DNA of 51,585 bases from Bacteroidales bacterium UBA5762 (GTDB lineage Bacteria > Bacteroidota > Bacteroidia > Bacteroidales > TTA-H9), in assembly GCA_002418865.1 (NCBI GenBank), contig DIEY01000070.1, positions 13,531 to 65,115 of the forward strand. The letters run 5' to 3'. The notes beneath the pieces were generated by a model. The model was not told the origin of the DNA. It did not search any database and saw only the letters and a list, made by a program, of their open reading frames with translations. Positions 9,688 through 16,972 of this stretch are shown here, piece after piece; within the stretch, counting starts at the first letter, position 1, and every line of letters starts with the position of its first letter. Both the position numbers and the translations under genes were made by a program.

Positions 9688-10161
9688 TTATAATTTTTTT
9701 GGCGTTTCGTCAGAAACGTCTTGCATTACTGTTTGGGCTAATGCCGCAAAATCAATATTCGGATCATTTACTGTTTGTTCGTATTTCTCTTTATCCCAAA
9801 TCTCGAGTATGTTCAGCTGAGAGGCAATAACTACATCCTTGCTAATTTCGGCGTAGTTGAGAAGATCTTTGGCAATCAAAATACGACCTGAAGCGTCTAA
9901 TTCAACTGATTTGCTCCCCGCCATGAATCGACGGATAAAATCGGCATTCTCAGGTTTGTATCTGCTTAATCTGTTAATCTTCTCAAGCTCTTTATCCCAT
10001 TCTGTCTTTGGATATAACTCTAAACATTTGCTAAAAATACTACGACGTATAACAAATTCCTGAAGCCCATCTCCCGGAAGCTGCTTGCGCAAACTTACTG
10101 GAAGCTGTATCCGCCCTTTGCCATCGAGCTTACATTCATGTGTACCAATAAAAGTTATCAT
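9688..10161 (-). CDS. mraZ: MraZ, dcw cluster DNA-binding regulator
   Basis: Transcriptional regulator of the dcw cluster with two SpoVT/AbrB-like MraZ repeats: the first near residues 2-50 (GTHECKLDGKGRIQLP) and the second near 80-125 (SKSVELDASGRILIAKDL). Both hold the expected D-x-x-G-R core. I place the start at the ATG at 10161 (157 residues). An in-frame TTG three codons upstream would also open the frame, but MITFIGTHEC matches the usual MraZ N-terminus. First gene of the operon; in other bacteria MraZ binds repeats in front of its own gene, which I could not identify clearly here. Confidence 0.95.
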   Translation of the reverse strand: MITFIGTHECKLDGKGRIQLPVSLRKQLPGDGLQEFVIRRSIFSKCLELYPKTEWDKELEKINRLSRYKPENADFIRRFMAGSKSVELDASGRILIAKDLLNYAEISKDVVIASQLNILEIWDKEKYEQTVNDPNIDFAALAQTVMQDVSDETPKKL

Positions 10162-10212
10162 GGTTAGCAAATCTTACAACAAAAATACAATAATTTTCCC
10201 CACAATAATACA

Positions 10213-10220
10213 CAAATATA
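10213..10220 (-). promoter_or_regulatory. Candidate promoter of the dcw operon (-7 box)
   Basis: Minus-strand TATATTTG matches the Bacteroidota -7 consensus TAnnTTTG exactly. A transcript would start some 45 bases before the mraZ ATG. A second match (TATTTTTG, 10187-10180) lies closer to the gene and would leave a very short leader. No well-spaced -33 TTTG was found for either. Confidence 0.5.
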
Positions 10221-10377
10221 CAAAATTTCACACAAGTTTTACACGATTGTTAATAACTTTTTTCTTAAGTATAATTTTTTAGCTTGCCCAAATGACAGAA
10301 ACCCTTGTTAAATATTGCATTTTGCTTAGGTCATAGAAACTTAATACTTCATTCATTTAGTTATGGTGATGAAGTTT

Positions 10378-10385
10378 TATCTTTG
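10378..10385 (+). promoter_or_regulatory. Candidate promoter (-7 box) of the acyltransferase gene
   Basis: TATCTTTG fits TAnnTTTG, with a weak TTTAG at about the right distance upstream (10356-10360). It lies downstream of the first in-frame ATG (10305) and 22 bases before the ATG at 10407, so it argues for the shorter protein. Confidence 0.5.
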
Positions 10386-10406
10386 CATAAGAAAATGATA
10401 ATTTAT

Positions 10407-11282
10407 ATGGAAAATCCTGCTCAAGAACGATCGGTTGAGGCTATTCAACAGAAGAGGATTGTCGATCTTGATGAGGTGATTCGGCAAAAAAGTGCTCGTG
10501 TTTATAATATGATGCCACGGTTTATTCTCAATTGGCTAAAGAAAATTATTCATCAAGACCAACTCAATTATATTTTAACAAAATATGAACATCAGGAAGG
10601 TATAGAATTTATAGAATCGGTATTAAATGAATTTGGTTTACGAGTAGAAACCGATGGCATAATGGATTGGAATACAAACGAAAGGTATATTTTTGTTGCC
10701 AATCATCCGCTTGGAGGAATGGATGGAATGGCTTTTATGATGGTCGTTGGGCGTTATTTCCCTAAGGTTGTTTTTCCTGTGAATGATTTTTTACTCTATC
10801 TACCCAATCTGCGCAATCTTTTTGTTCCTATCAATAAATTAGGGCGCAATCCTCAATTAATTGGACTATTAGACGATACTTTTGCCAGTGATAAAACGTT
10901 ACTATATTTTCCAGCTGGATTATGTTCACGCCGCCAGCATGGCCAAATTCTCGACCTTGAATGGAAGAAGACATTTGTAACCAAAGCTAAACTTCATCAA
11001 CGTAATATCGTCCCAGTGCATATTACAGGGAAAAATTCGACTTTTTTCTATCGATTGGCTAATATTCGTAAAGCCTTGCATATACATTTCAACCTCGAGA
11101 TGATTTTTTTAGTAGATGAAATGTTCAAGCAAAAAGGCAAATCGCTGCTCATGCGGTTTGGGCCTGTAATTCCTCATACCCTCTTAGATCGAAGCCATAC
11201 CGATTTCGAATGGGCAAATCTTATCCGAGATTATATTTACCGTTTGGGTAAAGGGGATTTCACCCCTTTCCAACCTCATTAA
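10407..11282 (+). CDS. PlsC-family O-acyltransferase, GlsA-like
   Basis: Membrane-associated acyltransferase of the 1-acylglycerol-3-phosphate acyltransferase superfamily. The HxxxxD-type motif reads NHPLGGMDG, followed by LPNLRNLFVPINKLGR and FPAGLCSRR as the glycerolipid-binding and EGTR-like blocks. I choose the ATG at 10407 (291 residues, MENPAQERS) because a good -7 box lies just upstream; the frame is open from 10305 but that ATG would be upstream of the promoter. The next gene is a hemolysin-like GNAT acyltransferase. That pair matches the Bacteroides glycine-lipid genes glsA (O-acylation) and glsB (N-acylation). Substrate is inferred from this pairing; phosphatidic acid synthesis is the alternative. 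Confidence 0.78.
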   Translation: MENPAQERSVEAIQQKRIVDLDEVIRQKSARVYNMMPRFILNWLKKIIHQDQLNYILTKYEHQEGIEFIESVLNEFGLRVETDGIMDWNTNERYIFVANHPLGGMDGMAFMMVVGRYFPKVVFPVNDFLLYLPNLRNLFVPINKLGRNPQLIGLLDDTFASDKTLLYFPAGLCSRRQHGQILDLEWKKTFVTKAKLHQRNIVPVHITGKNSTFFYRLANIRKALHIHFNLEMIFLVDEMFKQKGKSLLMRFGPVIPHTLLDRSHTDFEWANLIRDYIYRLGKGDFTPFQPH

Positions 11283-11361
11283 TCACTCTATAGTTTTTGT
11301 TTCCTTTTATAAAGATTCTAAAAAATTAATTACTGCACCACTACTGATCATTAAATTTGAA

Positions 11362-12339
11362 ATGAGACCTATTATCCCACCCGTTGACAAGAGATTGATC
11401 GAAAAGGAACTCACCGAATCTAAATTTCTCAGGAATACTAATTATGGCAAACGCCAGATTTTTATAGTCACTCACCATGATTCTCCCAATATTATGCTCG
11501 AAGTTGGACGACTGCGTGAATTATCTTTTCGAGATTCGGGTGGAGGCACAGGTAAGGAAGTAGATACCGATAGGTATGATACAGCCAAACTTCCTTTTAA
11601 ACAATTAATTGTTTGGGACCCTTTTGATGAGGAAATTATTGGTGGTTATCGTTTTATTAAAATGAGCGACCTTACAAGGCTCCCTTCAGGACAATTAGAT
11701 TCTCCCACAGCTCATTTGTTCGAATTCTCTGAGCGATTTATCAATGAGTTTGTTCCACTTACTATAGAATTGGGTAGATCGTTTATTCAACCTACTTATC
11801 AGGCAACTTTCAATATCAGAAAAGGGATGTTTTCTTTGGATAATCTTTGGGATGGGTTAGGCGCGCTTGTTATAGAGAATCCAAATATTAAGTATTTTTT
11901 TGGTAAAATGACAATGTATAGAAATTATCATCCTCAAGCACGCGATATTTTGTTGCAATTCCTTCAGAAATTTTTCCCCGATCCCGACCACCTTGTATGG
12001 CCACATCCTCAACTCGAAGTAAAGCCGGAAGATATTGATCTGCAATCTATTTTTAATGGTACGACGTACGAAGAAAATTATCGTTTACTCAATCAAGCCA
12101 TCCGCAAATATAACGAGAACATACCACCTCTTGTTAATGCTTATATGAATCTTAGCCCTACCATGCGTTATTTTGGTACAGCAATTAACCATGAGTTTGG
12201 CGAAGTTGACGAAGGAGGTATTCTCATTACTATACAGGATGTTTACGAAAAAAAGAAAAAGCGACATTTGGCTACCTATATCCCTAAATTTCAACTTCCT
12301 AAATTTAAATTACGAATTTACCCCCGTCGTGAAGAATAA
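11362..12339 (+). CDS. Hemolysin-type GNAT N-acyltransferase, GlsB-like
   Basis: Protein of 325 residues with the hemolysin-like acyltransferase fold also seen in OlsB and GlsB. Landmarks are IVTHHDSPNIMLEVGRLRE, SFRDSGGGTGKEVDTD, IGGYRF and FIQPTYQ. These enzymes attach a 3-hydroxy fatty acid from acyl-ACP to the amino group of an amino acid: glycine in Bacteroides, ornithine in OlsB. The C-terminal part (LVWPHPQLEVKPEDI and after) is the extension seen in Bacteroidota members. It begins 79 bases after the PlsC-like gene. A -7-like TAAATTTG at 11352-11359 ends 2 bases before the ATG, too close to serve this start. Confidence 0.8.
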   Translation: MRPIIPPVDKRLIEKELTESKFLRNTNYGKRQIFIVTHHDSPNIMLEVGRLRELSFRDSGGGTGKEVDTDRYDTAKLPFKQLIVWDPFDEEIIGGYRFIKMSDLTRLPSGQLDSPTAHLFEFSERFINEFVPLTIELGRSFIQPTYQATFNIRKGMFSLDNLWDGLGALVIENPNIKYFFGKMTMYRNYHPQARDILLQFLQKFFPDPDHLVWPHPQLEVKPEDIDLQSIFNGTTYEENYRLLNQAIRKYNENIPPLVNAYMNLSPTMRYFGTAINHEFGEVDEGGILITIQDVYEKKKKRHLATYIPKFQLPKFKLRIYPRREE

Positions 12340-12958
12340 TATTGAAGCAATTTTCTTGAAGAGCAGTGTAGTTTCATCCCAATTTCCTCCTCCTGATTTA
12401 CCTGAATATGCTTTTGCCGGGCGATCAAATGTTGGAAAATCTACACTTATCAATATGTTGCTACAGCGTAAGAATATGGCTAAAACTTCCTCAACACCCG
12501 GTAAAACCCGTACTATCAATCATTATCTGGTAAATGGCTCATGGTACCTCGCCGATTTGCCCGGTTACGGATATGCCCGCTTATCCAAAGCTGAAAGGCA
12601 AAATCTGAAAAATATGTTATTATCCTATCTTACTTCACGTGAAAATCTGCTTAATACTTTCATTCTTATAGATACTCGTATTCCACCTCAAACAATAGAT
12701 ATCCATTTCATCAATATTTTTGGTGAACATCAATTGCCATTTTCTCTGGTATTTACAAAGACTGAAAAATTAGGGGCTACCGTCGTGCAGCAGCAAATAG
12801 AGGCGTTTTTAAAGGCATTGTCGCCTTATTGGGACGAGTTGCCTCAATATTTTATCACCTCCGGGAAGGCTTATATTGGTCGCGAGGATATCTTAAATTT
12901 TATTCATCATACGAATAAGCTTGTCCTATCCATAAAAAAAACTCCCCGAAAGGATTAG
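12329..12958 (+). CDS. engB: EngB/YsxC (YihA) ribosome-biogenesis GTPase
   Basis: GTPase of 209 residues needed for late large-subunit assembly. Motifs are G1 GRSNVGKST, G2 region STPGKTRTINHYLV, G3 DLPGYGYARLS, and G4 TKTEK. The usual G4 is TKxDK, so the guanine-reading Asp is replaced by Glu (codon GAA). The frame is open from 12173, but homologues begin just before SSVVSSQFPPPDLPEYAFAGRSN. I therefore choose the GTG at 12329, which overlaps the end of the GNAT gene by 11 bases. The 3' end overlaps a terminator hairpin belonging to the opposite strand. Confidence 0.9.
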   Translation: MKNNIEAIFLKSSVVSSQFPPPDLPEYAFAGRSNVGKSTLINMLLQRKNMAKTSSTPGKTRTINHYLVNGSWYLADLPGYGYARLSKAERQNLKNMLLSYLTSRENLLNTFILIDTRIPPQTIDIHFINIFGEHQLPFSLVFTKTEKLGATVVQQQIEAFLKALSPYWDELPQYFITSGKAYIGREDILNFIHHTNKLVLSIKKTPRKD

Positions 12959-12972
12959 ATTCATTCGGGGAG
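12934..12972 (-). terminator. Rho-independent terminator of the carboxyltransferase operon
   Basis: On the minus strand CTCCCCGAA pairs with TTCGGGGAG (9 bp, loop of 13 bases), followed at once by a run of T (12941-12934). The plus strand has no T-run after the hairpin, so it works for the minus-strand operon. Half of the stem lies inside the last codons of engB. Confidence 0.88.
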
Positions 12973-12999
12973 AGTTGAGGTCGATATGTTAAGAATAAG

Positions 13000-13401
13000 C
13001 TAATCGTTAGTATCTGATTCAGGCATGGGTTGAAGTTCTATAAGGAGCTGATCTTTCTTTACCTGCTCTCCTTTTTTTACGTAAACTTTTTTAACAATAC
13101 CATCGAAAGGAGCTCGGATATGGTTATTCATCTTCATGGCCATAAGAATTACGAGTTTATCGTCCTTTTTTACAGGTTGATTCTTTTCCACTAGAACGTC
13201 AACAATCAGACCTGGTATGAAGGCTGTAAGCTTATTAGGGTCATTGATCTTATAGGGTTTATTGATTTTGAACTTTGGGCTTAGAGTAGTAAGAAAATGC
13301 GATCCATCCACATTTACTTTTACTAATTCCACCACAGGTAATTCTTTTTCTATTTGAGGTAATTCTTTGGGTTGTAAGAGTATATTTTCTTCGTTCATCA
13401 T
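13000..13401 (-). CDS. Biotin carboxyl carrier protein (biotinyl domain)
   Basis: Protein of 133 residues whose C-terminal half (about 60-128) is a biotinyl domain. The biotin-accepting lysine is K90 in MAMKMNN, followed by the typical IRAPFDGIVKKVYVKKGEQV strand pattern. The N-terminal half, rich in charged residues, is the linker/docking part seen in carriers of acyl-CoA carboxylases and oxaloacetate or methylmalonyl-CoA decarboxylases. It lies 37 bases after the carboxyltransferase gene and is followed by a terminator, so the two form a short operon. No biotin carboxylase gene is adjacent. Confidence 0.88.
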   Translation of the reverse strand: MMNEENILLQPKELPQIEKELPVVELVKVNVDGSHFLTTLSPKFKINKPYKINDPNKLTAFIPGLIVDVLVEKNQPVKKDDKLVILMAMKMNNHIRAPFDGIVKKVYVKKGEQVKKDQLLIELQPMPESDTND

Positions 13402-13438
13402 TCAATATTTGAGTTTTAGTAGCGGAATGATTCAAAAA

Positions 13439-14998
13439 TTAAAAAGGAGGGATTCCATGCTTTTTGCGAGGTAGGGTCTCTGACTTAGAGACAGAAATTT
13501 CGAGGGCATGTATGAGGAAATGTCGAGTTTCGCCAGGTTCTATAACTGCATCAACATAGCCATAAGCTGCGGCAACATAAGGATTGGCGAACTTGGCTTT
13601 ATATTCTTCGATTTTCTGTTTGCGCATTTCCTCAGGATTTTCGGCTTCTGTAATTTCTTTACGAAAGATGATGTTAGCGGCTCCTTCTGGGCCCATAACG
13701 GCAATTTCGGCTGTAGGCCATGCGAAAACAAAGTCAGCTTTTAAATGGTGAGAACACATGGCAATATATCCACCACCATAAGCTTTGCGAAGGATTATGG
13801 TTATCTTAGGTACTGTGGCTTCGGAATATGCGTATAAGACTTTGGCTCCATGCCTGATTACACCAGCATGTTCTTGGTCTATTCCAGGTAAATAACCCGG
13901 AAGATCAACCAGTGAAACCAAAGGAATATTAAAGGCGTCGCAAAAACGGATAAACCTTGCGGCTTTGTCGCTGCTGTCTACATCGAGCACTCCGGCAAGC
14001 ACCAATGGTTGATTAGCTACAATTCCGATGCTTTGGCCTGCAATTCTGGCAAAACAAACTACAATATTAGGCGCAAAAAGCTCATGCACCTCGAGAAATT
14101 CCGAATCATCTACTATGGCTCTGATGATGTCTCTTACATCATAAGGTTCGGTGGTATCGGCCGGGATAATGTCGTCGACTTTGTAATTTCGCTTGGGGGG
14201 TTTCTTGGGCAAGGGTTTGGCCTTGTTTTCATTATTCCATGGGATATAGCTCATTAATTCCTTGATCTGCGTAAAGCATTCTTCTTCGCTTTTTGCATAA
14301 AAATGAGCATTACCAGTAATTTGAGCCTGTACTTTTGCCCCACCAAGGTCTTCTTTAGAGATTTCTTCTCCAAGAACCGTTTTAATAACTTCAGGTCCTG
14401 TAATGAACATTTGGGAAATCTTATCAACCACAAATACAAAATCGGTTAGAGCAGGTGAATATACTGCACCTCCAGCGCAAGGACCTAATATGACCGAGAT
14501 TTGAGGAATAACTCCCGATGCCATTGTATTACGATAAAATATATCGCCATAGCCGGCCAATGCATTCACGCCTTCCTGAATACGCGCTCCCCCAGAGTCG
14601 TTGATGCCAATTAATGGGACTTTTAGCTTCATGGCATGATCCATGATCTTGGTAATCTTCTTTGCATGAGCATACCCCAATGAACCTCCAGCTACTGTAA
14701 AATCCTGAGCAAAAATACAAACCGGAAATCCATTGATGGTTCCTGTCCCCGTTATAACTCCATCGCCCGGAAGGAATTTTTTATCCATATCAAAATCTTT
14801 TCCCGCATTGGCTACAAAAAGATCATATTCGTGAAATGACTTTGGATCTAACAGAGCTAATATTCGCTCTCGTGCAGTCAATTTACCCTTCGCTTTCTGA
14901 CTTTCTATAGCCTTAGGGCCGCCTCCCTCCGATGCTTCGCGTATCCTCTGCTTGAGGTCGGCAATCTTTTGGCTTAATGTCATACCTTCGTTGTTCAA
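13439..14998 (-). CDS. Acyl-CoA carboxyltransferase (propionyl-CoA carboxylase beta / methylmalonyl-CoA decarboxylase alpha)
   Basis: Biotin-dependent carboxyltransferase of 519 residues with the full two-half crotonase-like fold. Landmarks are KGKLTARERI, DFTVAGGSLGYAHAKKI, GINDSGGARIQEG, GPCAGGAVYSPALTDF, and in the second half SLVDLPGYLPG, HGAKVLYAYSEATVPK, RKAYGGGYIAMCS and AVMGPEGAANIIFRKEI. It probably acts in propionate/methylmalonyl-CoA metabolism, as either a carboxylase or a decarboxylase. With no biotin carboxylase and no membrane decarboxylase subunit next to it, the direction cannot be told. Start at 14998 (MNNEGMTLS); the inner Met at codon 6 is an alternative. Confidence 0.9.
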   Translation of the reverse strand: MNNEGMTLSQKIADLKQRIREASEGGGPKAIESQKAKGKLTARERILALLDPKSFHEYDLFVANAGKDFDMDKKFLPGDGVITGTGTINGFPVCIFAQDFTVAGGSLGYAHAKKITKIMDHAMKLKVPLIGINDSGGARIQEGVNALAGYGDIFYRNTMASGVIPQISVILGPCAGGAVYSPALTDFVFVVDKISQMFITGPEVIKTVLGEEISKEDLGGAKVQAQITGNAHFYAKSEEECFTQIKELMSYIPWNNENKAKPLPKKPPKRNYKVDDIIPADTTEPYDVRDIIRAIVDDSEFLEVHELFAPNIVVCFARIAGQSIGIVANQPLVLAGVLDVDSSDKAARFIRFCDAFNIPLVSLVDLPGYLPGIDQEHAGVIRHGAKVLYAYSEATVPKITIILRKAYGGGYIAMCSHHLKADFVFAWPTAEIAVMGPEGAANIIFRKEITEAENPEEMRKQKIEEYKAKFANPYVAAAYGYVDAVIEPGETRHFLIHALEISVSKSETLPRKKHGIPPF

Positions 14999-15035
14999 TT
15001 GTGTGAGGTTTTAGTAAGATTTTTCCAAAGGGAAG

Positions 15036-15043
15036 CAAATTTA
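15036..15043 (-). promoter_or_regulatory. Candidate promoter (-7 box) of the carboxyltransferase operon
   Basis: Minus-strand TAAATTTG matches TAnnTTTG and would give a leader of about 30 bases before the ATG at 14998. The -33 element is not evident. Confidence 0.45.
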
Positions 15044-15145
15044 AACGAAAACCCTATTTGTTGAAACGAATTTTTTTCTGCTTCTCCCTAAAAGAAAAAT
15101 AATTTTAGTTTTTCTATTGGTTATAAGTATGTTATATGATTTTCT

Positions 15146-15153
15146 TAGCTTTG
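15146..15153 (+). promoter_or_regulatory. Candidate promoter (-7 box) of the MmcQ/YjbR gene
   Basis: TAGCTTTG matches TAnnTTTG. Transcription would start near 15160, favouring the ATG at 15170 over that at 15161. Confidence 0.45.
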
Positions 15154-15169
15154 TTAATAAATGTTAATC

Positions 15170-15514
15170 ATGAATATCGAAGAAATACGTGAATATTGTC
15201 TTTTAAAAAATCAAGCTGAAGAATGCCTCCCTTTCGATGATTTCTCTTTGGTTTTTAAGGTTAAGGGGAAGATTTTTGCCATACTGAGTCTTAGCGAACC
15301 CTTCTCTATTGCTCTTAAATGTGATCCTATCATGGCTATTTCGCTGCGCGAAAAATTCCCTTCTGTTCTGCCAGGATTTCACATGAATAAACGGCATTGG
15401 AATACAGTTTTGCTCGATGGAAGCATCCCCGACATTTTAATAAAATACTGGATTGACCTTAGCTATCATCTTGTGATTTCTAAATTACCTTTATCTTCAC
15501 GAAATCAACTTTGA
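15170..15514 (+). CDS. MmcQ/YjbR family protein
   Basis: Small cytoplasmic protein of 114 residues with the MmcQ/YjbR (CyaY-like) pattern: MNIEEIREYCL at the start, ECLPFDDFSLVFKVKGKIFA, SIALKCDP, LPGFHMNKRHWNTVLLDGSIPD and a C-terminal HLVISKLP. The family was named as DNA-binding but has no settled function. The frame also opens at an ATG three codons upstream; the -7 box and family N-terminus favour 15170. Its last 10 bases overlap the end of the opposite-strand DUF6132 gene. Confidence 0.87.
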   Translation: MNIEEIREYCLLKNQAEECLPFDDFSLVFKVKGKIFAILSLSEPFSIALKCDPIMAISLREKFPSVLPGFHMNKRHWNTVLLDGSIPDILIKYWIDLSYHLVISKLPLSSRNQL

Positions 15515-15720
15515 GGACTGTCTTTATGTGGTATTGGAATTATGCCAACAATTAAATACCCCATTATACCTCCCCACAACATGCTCAAGTAAGGATTTGA
15601 AGTAATGGGACATCCACCACTACTGCAGCCTATTTGCCTATAATATAGATACCCTGCTCCTAAGCCAACTAATGTACCTATTATCTCAAAAAGATGAATC
15701 TTCTTTATCTTTGGCTTCAT
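15505..15720 (-). CDS. Small membrane protein, DUF6132-like
   Basis: Protein of 71 residues with two hydrophobic segments and the conserved central motif GCSSGGCPITSNPYLSMLWG. This resembles the DUF6132 family of Bacteroidota (named from memory), whose function is unknown. The paired cysteines (C-x4-C) could bind a metal or form a disulfide. The frame opens at 15756, but a -7 box (15752-15745) would start transcription inside it. I therefore take the ATG at 15720 (MKPKIKKIHLFE). Confidence 0.75.
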   Translation of the reverse strand: MKPKIKKIHLFEIIGTLVGLGAGYLYYRQIGCSSGGCPITSNPYLSMLWGGIMGYLIVGIIPIPHKDSPQS

Positions 15721-15744
15721 GAAATTTAAACCTAAAAATTTTTG

Positions 15745-15752
15745 CAAAAATA
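15745..15752 (-). promoter_or_regulatory. Candidate promoter (-7 box) of the DUF6132 gene
   Basis: Minus-strand TATTTTTG matches TAnnTTTG and lies 25 bases before the ATG at 15720. It decides that start over the one at 15756. Confidence 0.45.
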
Positions 15753-15895
15753 ACATAAATTAATAAATGTAGATGCCTCTATATCTTATTTCGTTGTAAA
15801 ATAGTAATTTATAGACAGAAAGGGGTAAAACCCATTTATGCAAATTTTTCCATGATTAATTATGAGAAAACAATCTTTTTAATCCTATCCTTGCC

Positions 15896-16972
15896 ATGAG
15901 AGATTACAACGAGGTTAAATGCTTAGAACATTCTATAATCATCATTCGACGTGAAAAGGTTTTTACCCGCTTATTATCCAATCTACCGTTTGATCGTCTA
16001 TTGATTCTGTGTGACATAAATACATGGAAATATTGTTTTCATGAGATGGTACCGGCTTTATCTTCAAAATCCTGTCATATTCATATCATCGAAGCAGGGG
16101 AGGAGTCGAAGAATTTATCTACTTTGGAAGGCATTTGGGAAACTTTATCTAATGAAGGATTTAGGCGCAATGATGCCATACTGAATTTAGGAGGTGGCGT
16201 AGTATGTGACATAGGCGGGTTGGCTGCTGCTACATTTCAACGCGGAATGCAATTTATTCATGTGCCCACTACCTTGTTAGCCATGGTAGACGCGGCCATT
16301 GGTGGAAAAAATGCGATCAATTTTGAAGGACTTAAAAATCAGATTGGTGTTTTTGCATTTCCTTATCAAACTTTTATTTATCCCAAGTTTCTGAGAACTC
16401 TACCCTACAGGCAGATACGATCGGGGTTTGTTGAAATGCTGAAACACGCTTTGTTAAAAGGAGATGATTTATGGAATCGTTTGAGCGCAATCGAACCTGA
16501 AGAAGTAATGCATCATTTGCCTTACATTTCTGAAGCCATAAAAGTGAAAGTTTCTTATGTGGATGAAGATCCTTTCGATCAAGGAATACGACAGGCGCTT
16601 AATTTTGGTCATACTGCCGGCCATGCATTCGAAGAGTGGTCATTGCTTAAACAACCCGAACCCATGCTGCATGGCGAAGCCATAGCTTTAGGAATGCTCG
16701 TCGAACTTGAACTGTCAGTAAAATTGACGGGTTTAGATGATAACTTCGCGCTGTTAGCCTCTAATATTTTTAAAAAATATATTCATTTTCCTATTCCTAC
16801 TTTGCAAGATATTGAACAACTCATCGATTTAGCTGGTTTCGACAAAAAGAACAAAGACCAAAGTATTCGGTTTTCATTACTTCAAAAGACTGGAAAACCG
16901 GTAGTTCAGGTAGCTGTTTCTCGCGAGACTTTGAGTAATGTCCTTAAAAATATTATTTTATCTTTTTCATGA
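15896..16972 (+). CDS. aroB: AroB, 3-dehydroquinate synthase
   Basis: Second step of the shikimate pathway: converts DAHP to 3-dehydroquinate with NAD+ and a divalent metal. The 358 residues show the NAD-binding motif LNLGGGVVCDIGG, the block AATFQRGMQFIHVPTTLLAMVDAAIGGKNAIN, and the metal-ligand segments SGFVEMLKHALL, NFGHTAGHAFE and MLHGEAIALGM. It overlaps aroA by 4 bases. The two consecutive-pathway genes form a translationally coupled pair. Confidence 0.96.
   Translation: MRDYNEVKCLEHSIIIIRREKVFTRLLSNLPFDRLLILCDINTWKYCFHEMVPALSSKSCHIHIIEAGEESKNLSTLEGIWETLSNEGFRRNDAILNLGGGVVCDIGGLAAATFQRGMQFIHVPTTLLAMVDAAIGGKNAINFEGLKNQIGVFAFPYQTFIYPKFLRTLPYRQIRSGFVEMLKHALLKGDDLWNRLSAIEPEEVMHHLPYISEAIKVKVSYVDEDPFDQGIRQALNFGHTAGHAFEEWSLLKQPEPMLHGEAIALGMLVELELSVKLTGLDDNFALLASNIFKKYIHFPIPTLQDIEQLIDLAGFDKKNKDQSIRFSLLQKTGKPVVQVAVSRETLSNVLKNIILSFS

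Noticed and set aside
10234..10246. 13 bases shared between the mraZ upstream region and the Nudix regulator palindrome (31250-31262)
   Set aside because: The mraZ copy lacks the symmetric half, and many 13-base matches are expected by chance in an AT-rich window of this size.
11352..11359. TAAATTTG as promoter of the GlsB-like gene
   Set aside because: It ends 2 bases before the ATG, so transcription would start inside the coding region. No later start fits the family N-terminus.
15886..15893. TATCCTTG as promoter of aroB
   Set aside because: One mismatch to consensus and only 2 bases from the ATG; no alternative start downstream keeps the aroB N-terminus.
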